A DNA stretch of 60,266 nucleotides, taken from positions 1 to 60,266 of the forward strand of contig JASBTD010000011.1 of the NCBI GenBank assembly GCA_030148605.1, read 5' to 3'. The position numbers and the translations under genes were made by a program. The DNA is from Erythrobacter sp. (GTDB lineage Bacteria > Pseudomonadota > Alphaproteobacteria > Sphingomonadales > Sphingomonadaceae). Positions 1 to 9,679 of the stretch are shown here, piece by piece; position 1 is the first letter of the stretch, and every line of letters begins with the position of its first letter. The notes under the pieces were generated by a model that worked only from the letters and a program-made list of their open reading frames with translations, was not told the origin of the DNA and searched no databases.

Positions 1-356
1 CGGATGCCGAGCAACCGTTTGCCCGGCGTGGCTCCCCGCGCGCTCAACTCGAACGCCATGAAATAGCCATAGCGGGCGAAGAACAGCAGCATGATGATGA
101 GGATCGCGACCAGCTCTGCCGCACCTCCAGCCGATTCTTCGAGTCCCGATGCAATCTGTTCCAGCAGTCCGCCCAGAGTGAACAAGAGCAGCAGGAAGAT
201 GACCAGCAAGGTTAGATAGATGAAAGTGAAATCCAGGATCAGCGCGCCGACCCGCGCGCCGCGCGACGCGACAGTGATCGGCAGCGCAATGCCTTCAGGC
301 GTCACGATTTGTCGCGCCCGCTTGCTGTCCGCTTGTGTCAGGGCAGTGCTGCTCAT
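1..356 (-). CDS. RDD family membrane protein (3' end outside window)
   Basis: The visible N-terminal ~118 residues contain two hydrophobic segments (about residues 38-62 and 80-100). The pattern SRGARVGALILDF, then a GKRLLGI motif after the second helix, is typical of RDD proteins, small polytopic membrane proteins whose transport or assembly role is poorly defined. The ATG overlaps the stop of the SpoIIM-like gene by four bases (ATGA), so it is the last visible member of the MoxR/DUF58 operon. The C-terminus lies beyond base 1. Family call is from motifs; function is unknown. Confidence 0.8.
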   Translation of the reverse strand, partial: MSSTALTQADSKRARQIVTPEGIALPITVASRGARVGALILDFTFIYLTLLVIFLLLLFTLGGLLEQIASGLEESAGGAAELVAILIIMLLFFARYGYFMAFELSARGATPGKRLLGI

Positions 357-1417
357 GTGCTCTCACCCGTCGGCCGCGGGCGATAGGCGAAGAAATAGGC
401 CAGCCACAGCGCAAGCAATGTCCCACCGATCAGCAGCCGGTCCATGGTGCCAGCGACCAGTTGGCGAGGGAACGCTTCAAGAAAAGCAGCCACAACCAGC
501 ATCATCACTACGCCAGCCATCACCACCGCAGCCCTGCGCCCGCTTTGCTGAGCCGCAACAAGCACGGAGCGGTCGCCGGGAAAGGCCATCGAGCGCCCGA
601 TATGCAGGCCCGCCGCCCCGGCGAGCAGGATCGCGAAGAGCTCAGTTGTGCCGTGGACGCTGAGCCAGGCAGAGAATTCCAATGTCAGGCCTTGGCCAGA
701 GAAGACCCACAGCATCGCGCCAAGCAGCGCCATATTGTGCACCAACAGCAGCAGCGAAGGGATGCCAAAGGCAAAGCCGAGCGCGAATGCGAGGATCGAA
801 ACCCCCGCATTATTGCTGAACAGAGAAGCCGCGAAAACGGAAAGTCCGTTCGAATTGTCATGCACGGCAAGCGTTTCCAGCAATTGCTCGCGGCTTGCAC
901 CCGGCACACGGCCGCCAGCCATCTGCGCAGGCACAAGCGCGAAGAACCACTCGCTGTCAAGCGCGACCAGCAGCCAGCCCACCACAGTTCCAGCCACCAT
1001 CACCGCCAGCGCAATGCATATGTCGAGCCAGATTTCGCGTACCGCCCGGCTCCATCCACCGAGCAGGAAACCGCGCAGCCAGGTCCAAAGCCCCTGACGT
1101 GGGCCATAAACCTGAAACCAGGCCCGCTGCACCAGCGACTCCAGATATTCCAGCGTTGCGCGGTCGAGCGATGTCTCACGCGCGACTGACAGGCTTGAGG
1201 CTGCTGTGCGGTACAGCACAGGCAGGGCCAGCAAGTCTTCGTCGCTTATGCGGCGCATGCGCCCGCTCTCCATTTGCGAGACGATTTCGTCAAGCCGCCG
1301 CCAATCGGATTCGCGCTCGAGCCGGAAACGGTCCGACCGCAGCACCGCGCTTTCAACATCGGGCAGGATCTGCACATCGCCTGAACCGAACCAGCGGGAG
1401 ATGACAGGCGCCTTCAT
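353..1417 (-). CDS. SpoIIM/DUF95-like integral membrane protein
   Basis: 354 aa from the ATG that overlaps the stop of the DUF58 gene (ATGA). The first ~120 residues are soluble and helical. The rest carries about five or six hydrophobic segments, including stretches near SILAFALGFAFGIPSLLLLV and MAGVVMMLVVAAFL. This matches the stage II sporulation protein M-like family that commonly accompanies MoxR, DUF58 and RDD genes in non-sporulating bacteria. No sporulation role is implied. It is probably part of a membrane complex with its neighbours (inference). A longer reading to 1483 would overlap the upstream gene and is less likely. Confidence 0.8.
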   Translation of the reverse strand: MKAPVISRWFGSGDVQILPDVESAVLRSDRFRLERESDWRRLDEIVSQMESGRMRRISDEDLLALPVLYRTAASSLSVARETSLDRATLEYLESLVQRAWFQVYGPRQGLWTWLRGFLLGGWSRAVREIWLDICIALAVMVAGTVVGWLLVALDSEWFFALVPAQMAGGRVPGASREQLLETLAVHDNSNGLSVFAASLFSNNAGVSILAFALGFAFGIPSLLLLVHNMALLGAMLWVFSGQGLTLEFSAWLSVHGTTELFAILLAGAAGLHIGRSMAFPGDRSVLVAAQQSGRRAAVVMAGVVMMLVVAAFLEAFPRQLVAGTMDRLLIGGTLLALWLAYFFAYRPRPTGEST

Positions 1418-2748
1418 CCGATCGCTTCCTTGCGCTTCACTGCGAAATAGCGGTCGATCAATTGCGGACCGATCTTGTTCCACGGCGCTTCCACCACGTC
1501 GACGCCCAGGCGGCGCAAGCGTTCAAGCACCACCGCGCGTTGTTTGGCGAGCGTGTCTGCGGTTACGCTGCGAGCCAGAGTTGCAAGATCGGTTGGCGCG
1601 GCTTCGACCAATTGTTCAATTTCGCTGTCGCTGATGGTCACAAACAGGACCAGGTGATGTTGCACCAATCGGCCGATGCTCTCGATCATCAGCTCTGCTG
1701 CGGTGGGGTCTGTGAAATCAGAGAACAGGACGATCAGCGATCTGCGCTTGAGCCGTCCGGCCAATGTGGCCAGCGCAAGGGTGAAATTGGATTCAGCCGG
1801 ATGGTAGTCCAGCTGCGCTGCTGCACTTTGCAAGCGGTGAAACGCGCGCGTGTCTGCGATGAACGGCGTCATCAGCCCCGGGCGCTCGGCAAAGCCATAA
1901 AGCGCAACCTTGTCGCCGCCCTTGAGCGCGACATAGGCGCCCGTCAGAGCTGCTGTAACAGCGCGGTCGATGCGCGGCAGTCCGTCTACCGGCTCGCACA
2001 TGGCCTGACCGCAATCGAAGGCGAACACGATATGGTTGTTGCGCTCGGCTTCGTTTTCGCGGGCATAAAGCTTGGTGTGCCGCGCGCTGGCTTTCCAGTC
2101 GATCCAGCGGCGGTCCATGCCCGCTTCATATTCGCTGAGCGCTTCGAATTGGCTGCCTTCCCCGCGCAGGCGGCGTGCGATCAGGCCCAGCTGCGCATCG
2201 CGCAGGAAAGTCTGCAGATCACGGCTGCGAACCGGGGAAAGATCAGGCCAGATCCTGACTTCCCGATCAAGATCACGCTGGATCTGGCGCGCACCCAGCC
2301 CCAGCGGCCCCTGCCAGCGCAGCCAGCCCCGCGTCACAGGTGCAGTCCCGCGCCTGACCGGCAGCGCGTCGAATGTGCCGGAAAATGCATTGCCTTCTAC
2401 CCGCTCAGTCAGAGCGAACACGGCCCTGCCGCCTTCGCCAAGCCGTGGATCGAATTCCAATGCGGCATCCATGCGCGATGTGGAGCCGGCTTTCTCCAGC
2501 CTGCCGAAGATAAGGATCGGCAGGGCTTCGCCCACTTCCCCGTCAGTCGGGATATCGACATCCCAATCGCCAAGCCTGCCCGCCAGCGTTGTGTCCAGCA
2601 GCACCAGCAGCAGCAACGCCGCGGCAAAGGCCGGTGCAATCAGCCAGGCTTGCGGCGCAATCGCAGCGATGACCAGCGCCGCCGGTGCTGAGAGCGCAGC
2701 GATCCAGGCAGCGCGTTCCGTAGGGACAAAGGGCAAATTGGCGCGCAT
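1414..2748 (-). CDS. DUF58 domain protein (vWA-like)
   Basis: 444 aa. Two hydrophobic segments occupy residues ~12-50. The DUF58 signature GMDRRWIDWKASARHTKLY follows in the middle, then a von Willebrand A-like part with IVFAFDCGQAM, a degenerate MIDAS-type motif. DUF58 proteins are regularly encoded beside MoxR AAA+ ATPases and are thought to act as their membrane-bound partners in protein assembly or metal insertion. The start at 2748 lies four bases past the moxR stop; an upstream ATG would overlap moxR. Confidence 0.88.
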   Translation of the reverse strand: MRANLPFVPTERAAWIAALSAPAALVIAAIAPQAWLIAPAFAAALLLLVLLDTTLAGRLGDWDVDIPTDGEVGEALPILIFGRLEKAGSTSRMDAALEFDPRLGEGGRAVFALTERVEGNAFSGTFDALPVRRGTAPVTRGWLRWQGPLGLGARQIQRDLDREVRIWPDLSPVRSRDLQTFLRDAQLGLIARRLRGEGSQFEALSEYEAGMDRRWIDWKASARHTKLYARENEAERNNHIVFAFDCGQAMCEPVDGLPRIDRAVTAALTGAYVALKGGDKVALYGFAERPGLMTPFIADTRAFHRLQSAAAQLDYHPAESNFTLALATLAGRLKRRSLIVLFSDFTDPTAAELMIESIGRLVQHHLVLFVTISDSEIEQLVEAAPTDLATLARSVTADTLAKQRAVVLERLRRLGVDVVEAPWNKIGPQLIDRYFAVKRKEAIG

Positions 2749-2752
2749 TGGC

Positions 2753-3726
<974 letters not shown>

Positions 3727-3727
<1 letters not shown>

Positions 3728-4983
3728 CAGCTCAATTTCCTTTCAAGCTCGTGCAAATCTTCAGCAGCGCTGAGAATTTCAGCGGGTTTTTCAGCATGGC
3801 GCAGTCTGGCCGCGCGGTTTGAATAGGGTTCCTCATCGGGTAACGCGCGGGCGATCGCCGCATCGATCTCTGCGCTCGTCGCGCGGTTCAAGCCTAGCCG
3901 CCGCGCGAGTCGGCGTGCAGACAATTCGGCATAGGGCGCGGTAAGCAGCCGCAAACGCTTTGCCCGCAGGATCAGGCCGGCACTGTTGGCAACCAGGCTG
4001 CTCTTGCCGAATGCGGTGACCGGGGCTTCGGCTTGGGGCGGGCCGAAGCGGCGGAATGCGCGCCATCCCACAACCAGCAGCGCCAAAATCATGCACAGTG
4101 TTGCAGCCAGGAAAGGCGGACGGAAGGCGAGCGTCAAAAGGTTCTGCGCCGAGCCGAGTCCGTTCAATGTGAGGTCGAAGGTAACGGAAGAACCCTCTTC
4201 ATAGTGCGTGAAACGGATCAGCTCCAAAGCCAGCGCGGCGCGATCGGCATCGGCCAGGCCATAATTGTTCATCAAGTCAGGCTCTGTGACGAAGACGGTC
4301 CAGTGCGCTTCGTCAAAATACTCACTGCCTGCTTCGCCAAGCACGTGCAAAGCCAATGCGTGACCGGCATTATCATAGGCCAGCGGATCATGCAGCGGAC
4401 TGTCCTTGGCAAACAGCACAGTGCGCGCGGGCAGTTTGCTGGCAAGTCCCATTCCGGTCCATTCGGTAGACTCGTTTTCCTTCAATTCTTCGAGCTCTAC
4501 TTCGAAAGCGAAGGGTTCCGGCAGCTCGCTGGTCCAATCGGGCGCCCCTGAACCGAAGAAGCGCACCCATCCGTCCTTCACCTTGCCTTCCAGCCGCTCG
4601 CGGATCTGCCCCTCGAAGCCTGTCGCCCACCATTTGGGAAGGATGACCAGCGTCGGCCCCACATAGGTGCGATCTTCGAGTATCTTGCCAATCTCCTCCG
4701 GATCGGCGCTCATCGGTGGGGTCAGCACAAGCAGGTCGTTCGTTTCGAACGCAGAGGGGCTTCGTGACAACGTGACATCATAGCCTTCGGCTTCAAGCAG
4801 GCGGGCAAGCCCGGCATAACCGTTCAGCCCCTTGGCCGCGGCGTGGGCTCCGCCGTCATTGTCGCCGCGCCCGGTATCGCCGACGCTGATGAAATACAGC
4901 GTGGCGAGGAATGTCATGAATCCCAACACGACCAGCGATAGCACTATGCGCGGTGAGAATGCGGATCGGCTGGCTATGCGCAT
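3727..4983 (-). CDS. DUF4350 domain membrane protein
   Basis: 418 aa. It has an N-terminal membrane helix (~residues 12-32) and a second near residue 300 ([15 protein letters not shown]). The periplasmic part starts with [17 protein letters not shown], the hallmark of DUF4350, which resembles a GATase/ThuA-like fold. The start at 4983 is set by the TGATG overlap with the DUF4129 gene. Function is unknown, but the gene is a conserved partner in MoxR-DUF58 operons. Confidence 0.82.
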
Positions 4984-5651
4984 CAGGCTTGCCGCTCCAG
5001 TTTTGCCAAAGCAAACTCGGCATAGGCCGCGCGTGCAGTTTCCCAATCTTGCTGATCTAACGCACTCAACGCGAAAAGGCTGCGTTCGACTCGCTCTGCA
5101 ATTATCCCGAATGCGTCACGCGCAGCACCGGGAAGCGCCTGAAGCTGAGCCAGTTCGCGTGCGGTGGAAGAGGGTTCGACCCAGCCTGGCCGCGCACTTG
5201 CGATCTGGCTGACGCTGCGCTGCAGCAGCAAATGTGTGGCTTCGTCAAATAACCCTTGCGCTGCCAGTCGGTCGGCATCTTCGAGCAGCGCCACCGCTGC
5301 CCCGTGATCGGGTTGCCAGGCATTCTCCTTCTCGTCTTCCGGCTTCGCCTTGCGCCTCCCGGCAAACGGATCGAAGATTTGCCACAACATGTAAGCGACA
5401 GCCGCAATCAACAGAGCAAGCAGCACCCAGCGTAAGACCGGCCATGCGGCCGCCAGCGGCCCGCTCACCAAATCGCCAATGATTTGTCCCAGCCATTCGA
5501 AGAATCGGTCCAGCCATGTCGGTTCGCGCGGCGCTTCGACTGGAATTTCGACAGGCGCGAACTGGATATCCTCGCTCGCGCGAAGCTCTTGCCAGCTCGA
5601 ATTCGCCGTATCTTTTGAAGATGTCTGACCAGTTGCAACCGCCATCGCCAC
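4983..5651 (-). CDS. DUF4129 domain membrane protein
   Basis: 222 aa with one membrane helix (about residues 70-92, WPVLRWVLLALLIAAVAYML). The soluble C-terminal domain, rich in Ala/Leu helices, resembles DUF4129: a DEATHLLLQRSV region, then RPGWVEPSSTARELAQL. It is the first gene of the minus-strand operon running to the RDD gene. An ATG at 5645 is an equally possible start. Its promoter region is shared with the divergent halogenase-family gene at 5732. Confidence 0.75.
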   Translation of the reverse strand: MAMAVATGQTSSKDTANSSWQELRASEDIQFAPVEIPVEAPREPTWLDRFFEWLGQIIGDLVSGPLAAAWPVLRWVLLALLIAAVAYMLWQIFDPFAGRRKAKPEDEKENAWQPDHGAAVALLEDADRLAAQGLFDEATHLLLQRSVSQIASARPGWVEPSSTARELAQLQALPGAARDAFGIIAERVERSLFALSALDQQDWETARAAYAEFALAKLERQA

Positions 5652-5731
5652 TGTGGTGGCAAATCGCTGATCTTAGTGCAAGCAGCACGCCGCGATCTTG
5701 CCAAATTTCAACAGCCTGTCATGAAGGCCCG

Positions 5732-7294
5732 ATGTCGGAAGTTCAGGACAACGCAGAGCCAATCATCGATCCTCGCGAAGAGCGGGTTCGTTCCGTTCTC
5801 ATCGTGGGCGGCGGGTCGGCTGGCTGGATGGCAGCGACCATGCTCGCGACTGCGCTGTCCAAGGATATCAAGATACGTTTGGTTGAAAGTGACGCGATTG
5901 GCGTTGTCGGAGTGGGAGAGGCAACGATCCCACCAATCAAGAAGTTCAACCGGTTTTGCCAGGTCGACGAACAGGCATTCCTCAAAGAGACAAACGGTAC
6001 ATTCAAGCTAGGGATCGAATTCCACAATTGGGGAAAGCCGGGCGATCGCTACATGCACCCGTTCGGATATGTCGGGCGTGAGCTCGATGCGGTGGTCAAA
6101 TTACACCACTGGTGGTTAACCGGCCAGCTTGCGGGGACGACCGACTACCCTGCGTGGGAGGATATGTTTGTTGCCACGGCTGCTGCACGCGAGAATCGCT
6201 TCGCCTTGCCGGTCCGAAGGCCGAATGACCCGCTCGCGAAGTTCGCCTATGCCTATCATTTCGATGCGATACTCTACGGTCAGCATTTGCGCCGCATCGC
6301 TGAGCGGCGCGGCGTTGAACGTATCGAAGGCCGAATCATCTCGGTCAACAAAGCCAGCGAAACCGGCTTAGTAAGTGACGTCCAGCTCGAAGACGGCCGT
6401 AAGTTGGAAGCTGACCTTTTTCTCGATTGTTCTGGTTTGCGCAGCTTGCTGCTCGGCAATGCCTTGGAGGAACCCTTTGACGATTGGTCGCACTGGCTGC
6501 CATCCGATCGCGCAATCGCTGTGCCAAGCGAGAGCAGTCCGCATGGCTTGAGCCCGTACACCAAAGGGGTTGCGCATACAGTCGGTTGGCAATGGCGCAT
6601 ACCGCTCCAGAACAGGATCGGTAATGGGCACGTATTCTCAAGCAGTTTCTCGAATGTAGAAGACGCCGAGAGAAGGTTGCTTCAAACAATCGATACCGAA
6701 CCGCTTGATACACCTCGGCTGATCAAATTTCAGACAGGAAGGCGCAAAAGGCTTTGGGTCGGGAATGTCGTCGCTGTGGGCCTTTCAGCGGGGTTTCTCG
6801 AACCTCTTGAATCGACCAGCATACATTTGGTGCAATCCGGGCTTGAGCAGTTGCTGGACCTTTTCCCGTCACGTCGGATGGATCCGGCGTTGCGCGACCG
6901 GTATAATGCGCAAGTTGAGCGCGAATGGCATCAGGTTCGTGATTTCATTATTGCGCATTACAAGTTGAACCAGCGGGACGACTCAGAATTCTGGAAATAC
7001 ACTGCAAATATGGATGTACCCGACAGTCTTGCTGAGGTGTTGCAGCTTTGGCGTGAGCACGGAATTCTCGGTGTTGATGGGGGGCATCTGTTCCAGACCG
7101 GCAGCTGGACATCAATTTTCTATGGCCAGAATTTTTCTCCGAGACGTCCTCATGCGCTTTCCGATCGTGCCTCACCCGACGCGGTCGCAGCTGACGTGAG
7201 GAGAATCTTCGATGAGGTAAAATTAGCCGCGCAAAGGCTTCCTGACCATTCAGAGTTTATCGGGAAATATTGCGCTTCGCCGCAGGCGGGCTGA
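5732..7294 (+). CDS. Tryptophan halogenase family FAD-dependent protein
   Basis: 520 aa. The dinucleotide motif VGGGSAGWMAA is at residues 25-35, GEATIPP near 62-68, and the family motif WQWRIP lies mid-protein. The lysine matching the catalytic Lys79 of PrnA is present (NGTFK, Lys92), and so is the glutamate in FLEPLEST. This suggests a catalytically competent flavin-dependent halogenase. Such enzymes use FADH2 from a partner reductase, and none is adjacent; the flavin reductase at 53.9 kb is far away. Sphingomonads often carry such genes near TonB receptors, but not here. Substrate is unknown. The start was chosen at MSEVQ because the in-frame upstream extension is antisense to the DUF4129 gene. 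Confidence 0.88.
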   Translation: MSEVQDNAEPIIDPREERVRSVLIVGGGSAGWMAATMLATALSKDIKIRLVESDAIGVVGVGEATIPPIKKFNRFCQVDEQAFLKETNGTFKLGIEFHNWGKPGDRYMHPFGYVGRELDAVVKLHHWWLTGQLAGTTDYPAWEDMFVATAAARENRFALPVRRPNDPLAKFAYAYHFDAILYGQHLRRIAERRGVERIEGRIISVNKASETGLVSDVQLEDGRKLEADLFLDCSGLRSLLLGNALEEPFDDWSHWLPSDRAIAVPSESSPHGLSPYTKGVAHTVGWQWRIPLQNRIGNGHVFSSSFSNVEDAERRLLQTIDTEPLDTPRLIKFQTGRRKRLWVGNVVAVGLSAGFLEPLESTSIHLVQSGLEQLLDLFPSRRMDPALRDRYNAQVEREWHQVRDFIIAHYKLNQRDDSEFWKYTANMDVPDSLAEVLQLWREHGILGVDGGHLFQTGSWTSIFYGQNFSPRRPHALSDRASPDAVAADVRRIFDEVKLAAQRLPDHSEFIGKYCASPQAG

Positions 7295-7295
7295 C

Positions 7296-8261
7296 CTAAC
7301 CCCGCGCGCGCGCTTGGCGATAAGTGCCAAGGATGGACAATTCCTTGCAGTGAAAGGCGAGCTCTTCAAGCGCGCGATCGACCGCCGGATCGCCGGGTGC
7401 GCCGATGATATCTGCGTAGAACATCGTTGCCGAGAAACTCGCGCCCTTCTGGTAGCTTTCGAGCTTGGTCATGTTCACGCCATTAGTCGCAAAGCCGCCC
7501 ATCGCCTTGTACAGCGCAGCGGGGATGTTCTTCACTTCGAAAACGAAGGTCGTGATCGCGTCATCGCCTTCGAGCGTCGCCGGATCGATCGCTTCGCGCG
7601 CGCAGATCACGAAGCGGGTCATATTGTCGGCGGCGTCTTCGACATTTTCCTCGATGATGTCGAGACCGTATAGCTCGGCAGCAATGGCCGGCGCGATTGC
7701 GCATAGCGTGGGATCATTCTTTTCCGCGACAAAAGCTGCAGCCCCTGCAGTGTCGGCATGGCTCAGCGGCACGATGCCACGCTCGCGCAGGAAATGGCGC
7801 GATTGGCCCAGCGCTTGCGGATGGCTGTAAGCAGCGGTGAAGGGCCCTTTCCCCTTCGCCATCAAGGCATGATGGATCGGCATGAAATGCTCGCCCACGA
7901 TCTTGAGCCCGCTTTCTGGCAGCAGGAAATGGATATCTGCCACGCGGCCGTGTTGCGAATTCTCGATCGGGATGATCGCGCAGCCCGCCTTGCCTGCCTT
8001 TACCGTGTCGAGCGCATCTTCGAAGCTGAAGCATGGCAGCGGCAGGCATTCCGGGCATGCCTCCATCGCTGCACGGTGCGAATTGGCACCGGGGGATCCC
8101 TGGAATGCAATCGCGTTGCCGGGATTGGCCATGGCCGATTCGCGCATGGTCTCCACCATCTCAAGGGCAAGGTCGGGAAAGCTCTGCATGGCAAGGCTGC
8201 TATCTCGCACCGGGGCATCCCGCAAGCCAATTGCGCAGCTTGCAACAGATAGTGCCTTCAT
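7296..8261 (-). CDS. pheA: Prephenate dehydratase
   Basis: Up to 321 aa. The dehydratase domain contains IPIENSQHGRVADIHFLLPE and the catalytic-type motif NMTRFVIC. The C-terminal ACT regulatory domain has NMTKLESYQKG in place of the usual ESRP, as expected for a phenylalanine-sensing site. It converts prephenate to phenylpyruvate in phenylalanine synthesis. Neither possible start (8261 or 8189, MQSFPDL) has a convincing ribosome-binding site; by comparison with sphingomonad homologues 8189 may be the true one. It is convergent with the halogenase gene, one base apart. Confidence 0.93.
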   Translation of the reverse strand: MKALSVASCAIGLRDAPVRDSSLAMQSFPDLALEMVETMRESAMANPGNAIAFQGSPGANSHRAAMEACPECLPLPCFSFEDALDTVKAGKAGCAIIPIENSQHGRVADIHFLLPESGLKIVGEHFMPIHHALMAKGKGPFTAAYSHPQALGQSRHFLRERGIVPLSHADTAGAAAFVAEKNDPTLCAIAPAIAAELYGLDIIEENVEDAADNMTRFVICAREAIDPATLEGDDAITTFVFEVKNIPAALYKAMGGFATNGVNMTKLESYQKGASFSATMFYADIIGAPGDPAVDRALEELAFHCKELSILGTYRQARARG

Positions 8262-8339
8262 CGGTCTTGCTAAGGCGCGCCGCGCCGACTAGAGCGGCCA
8301 GCAAATTTAACACAGACAGTTCGCGGATCAGATTTTACC

Positions 8340-8966
8340 ATGGACGATCGTTTCAATACCGCCGCCGGTTGGGTGCTGTTTTCGGGCATCATTGCACTGG
8401 GGCTTTCCGTTCTGAGCTACAAATATTTCCACGCTGACGATCCTGAGCGGCCGGAGCAGCTTGGCTATGTGATCGAAGGTGTGGAAACCGAAGCTGTCGG
8501 GCCTGCGGCGCCTCCGCCGCTCGGAAATCTGCTCGTCGATGCAACTGCTGAAGCTGGCGAACGGGTGTTCGCCAAATGCGCGGCATGCCACACGATCGAG
8601 CAAGGCGGTGCCAATGGAATCGGACCGAATCTGTTCGCTGTTATGGGCACTGGGATTGGCAGCCACGTTCCCGGTTACGCCTATAGCGATGCACTTGCCG
8701 GGCATGGCGGCGAATGGAGCTGGGAAAACATGGATGCGTGGCTTGCCAACCCACGCGGTTTTGCTGACGGTACGAAGATGAGCTTTGCCGGCCTCACTAG
8801 CCCGGAAGACCGCGCGGCAGTGACGGTTTACATGGAAAGCATGGGCGGGGCGCCTGCCCGGCCTGAGCCTGTGGTGGTTGAAGAAGCAGCAGCTGACGAT
8901 GCTGCTGCGGAAGGTGCCGCTGAGGAAGAAGCCACGGAAGGCGAAGAAGCCGCGCCCGCCGAATAA
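8340..8966 (+). CDS. Membrane-anchored class I cytochrome c
   Basis: 208 aa. An N-terminal hydrophobic anchor (residues ~10-25) leads to a single CAACH haem site at about residue 80. Downstream methionine candidates for the axial ligand lie in GTKMSFAGL. The layout resembles the membrane-bound cytochrome c552/CycM type that feeds terminal oxidases. The last ~35 residues are a low-complexity Glu/Ala tail (EEAAADDAAAEGAAEEE), probably disordered in the periplasm. It is transcribed divergently from pheA. Confidence 0.88.
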   Translation: MDDRFNTAAGWVLFSGIIALGLSVLSYKYFHADDPERPEQLGYVIEGVETEAVGPAAPPPLGNLLVDATAEAGERVFAKCAACHTIEQGGANGIGPNLFAVMGTGIGSHVPGYAYSDALAGHGGEWSWENMDAWLANPRGFADGTKMSFAGLTSPEDRAAVTVYMESMGGAPARPEPVVVEEAAADDAAAEGAAEEEATEGEEAAPAE

Positions 8967-9010
8967 TCGGGCAACTGCCTGCAAACAAATTCACACAGGG
9001 CCGTGGCGGG

Positions 9011-9679
9011 TTACTCGCTGCGGCCCTTGAATTTTTGCGCGATGACATACCATTCGGACGAGCCCTTGCGGCTCGCCGGCGGTTTGGCATGCTTGACCGA
9101 TTTGAAATGGGTTTTCAGCAGCTTGAGCAGTTCGGCATCGGTTCCGCCCGCTAACACCTTGGCCACAAATGCTCCGCCAGAGGCAAGGTTATCGATCGCA
9201 AACCAGGCCCCTGCTTCAACTAGCCCCATGGTCCGCAAATGGTCGGTCTGCTTATGGCCGACCGTGTTGGCCGCCATGTCTGAAAGCACCAGGTCAGCCT
9301 GGCCGCCAAGCGCCTCTTCCAGCGCGGCCGGTGCGGCATCGTCCATAAAATCCATCTCGAAGATCGTCACCCCTTCGATTGGCTCAGTCGGCAACAGGTC
9401 GATGCCTACCACCGTTGCCTTGGGCGCCAGCTTGCGCACGACCTGGCTCCAGCCGCCCGGTGCAATGCCCAGATCGACCACGCGCGATGCACCCCGGATC
9501 AGCGCGAATTTCTCGTCCAGCTCGATCAGCTTGTAGGCGGCGCGGCTGCGATAGCCCTCTGCCTTGGCTTGCTTGACGTAAGGATCGTTGAGCTGCCGCT
9601 CTAGCCAGCGCGTGGATGATGCCGTGCGCTTGCGCGCTGTCTTCACCCGTTTGCCGGGATCCTTGCCGGAACGGCTCAT
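9011..9679 (-). CDS. rlmE: 23S rRNA 2'-O-methyltransferase (RlmE/FtsJ)
   Basis: 222 aa. The SAM-binding motif is DLGIAPGGWSQ. The K-D-K-E catalytic tetrad can be read: Lys in SRAAYKLIE, Asp in LVLSDMAAN, Lys in AFVAKVLAGG and Glu in SSEWYVIA. The enzyme methylates U2552 of 23S rRNA late in 50S assembly. The start (9679) overlaps the ppx stop as ATGA, so the two genes are translationally coupled; a longer start would lie inside ppx. Confidence 0.93.
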   Translation of the reverse strand: MSRSGKDPGKRVKTARKRTASSTRWLERQLNDPYVKQAKAEGYRSRAAYKLIELDEKFALIRGASRVVDLGIAPGGWSQVVRKLAPKATVVGIDLLPTEPIEGVTIFEMDFMDDAAPAALEEALGGQADLVLSDMAANTVGHKQTDHLRTMGLVEAGAWFAIDNLASGGAFVAKVLAGGTDAELLKLLKTHFKSVKHAKPPASRKGSSEWYVIAQKFKGRSE

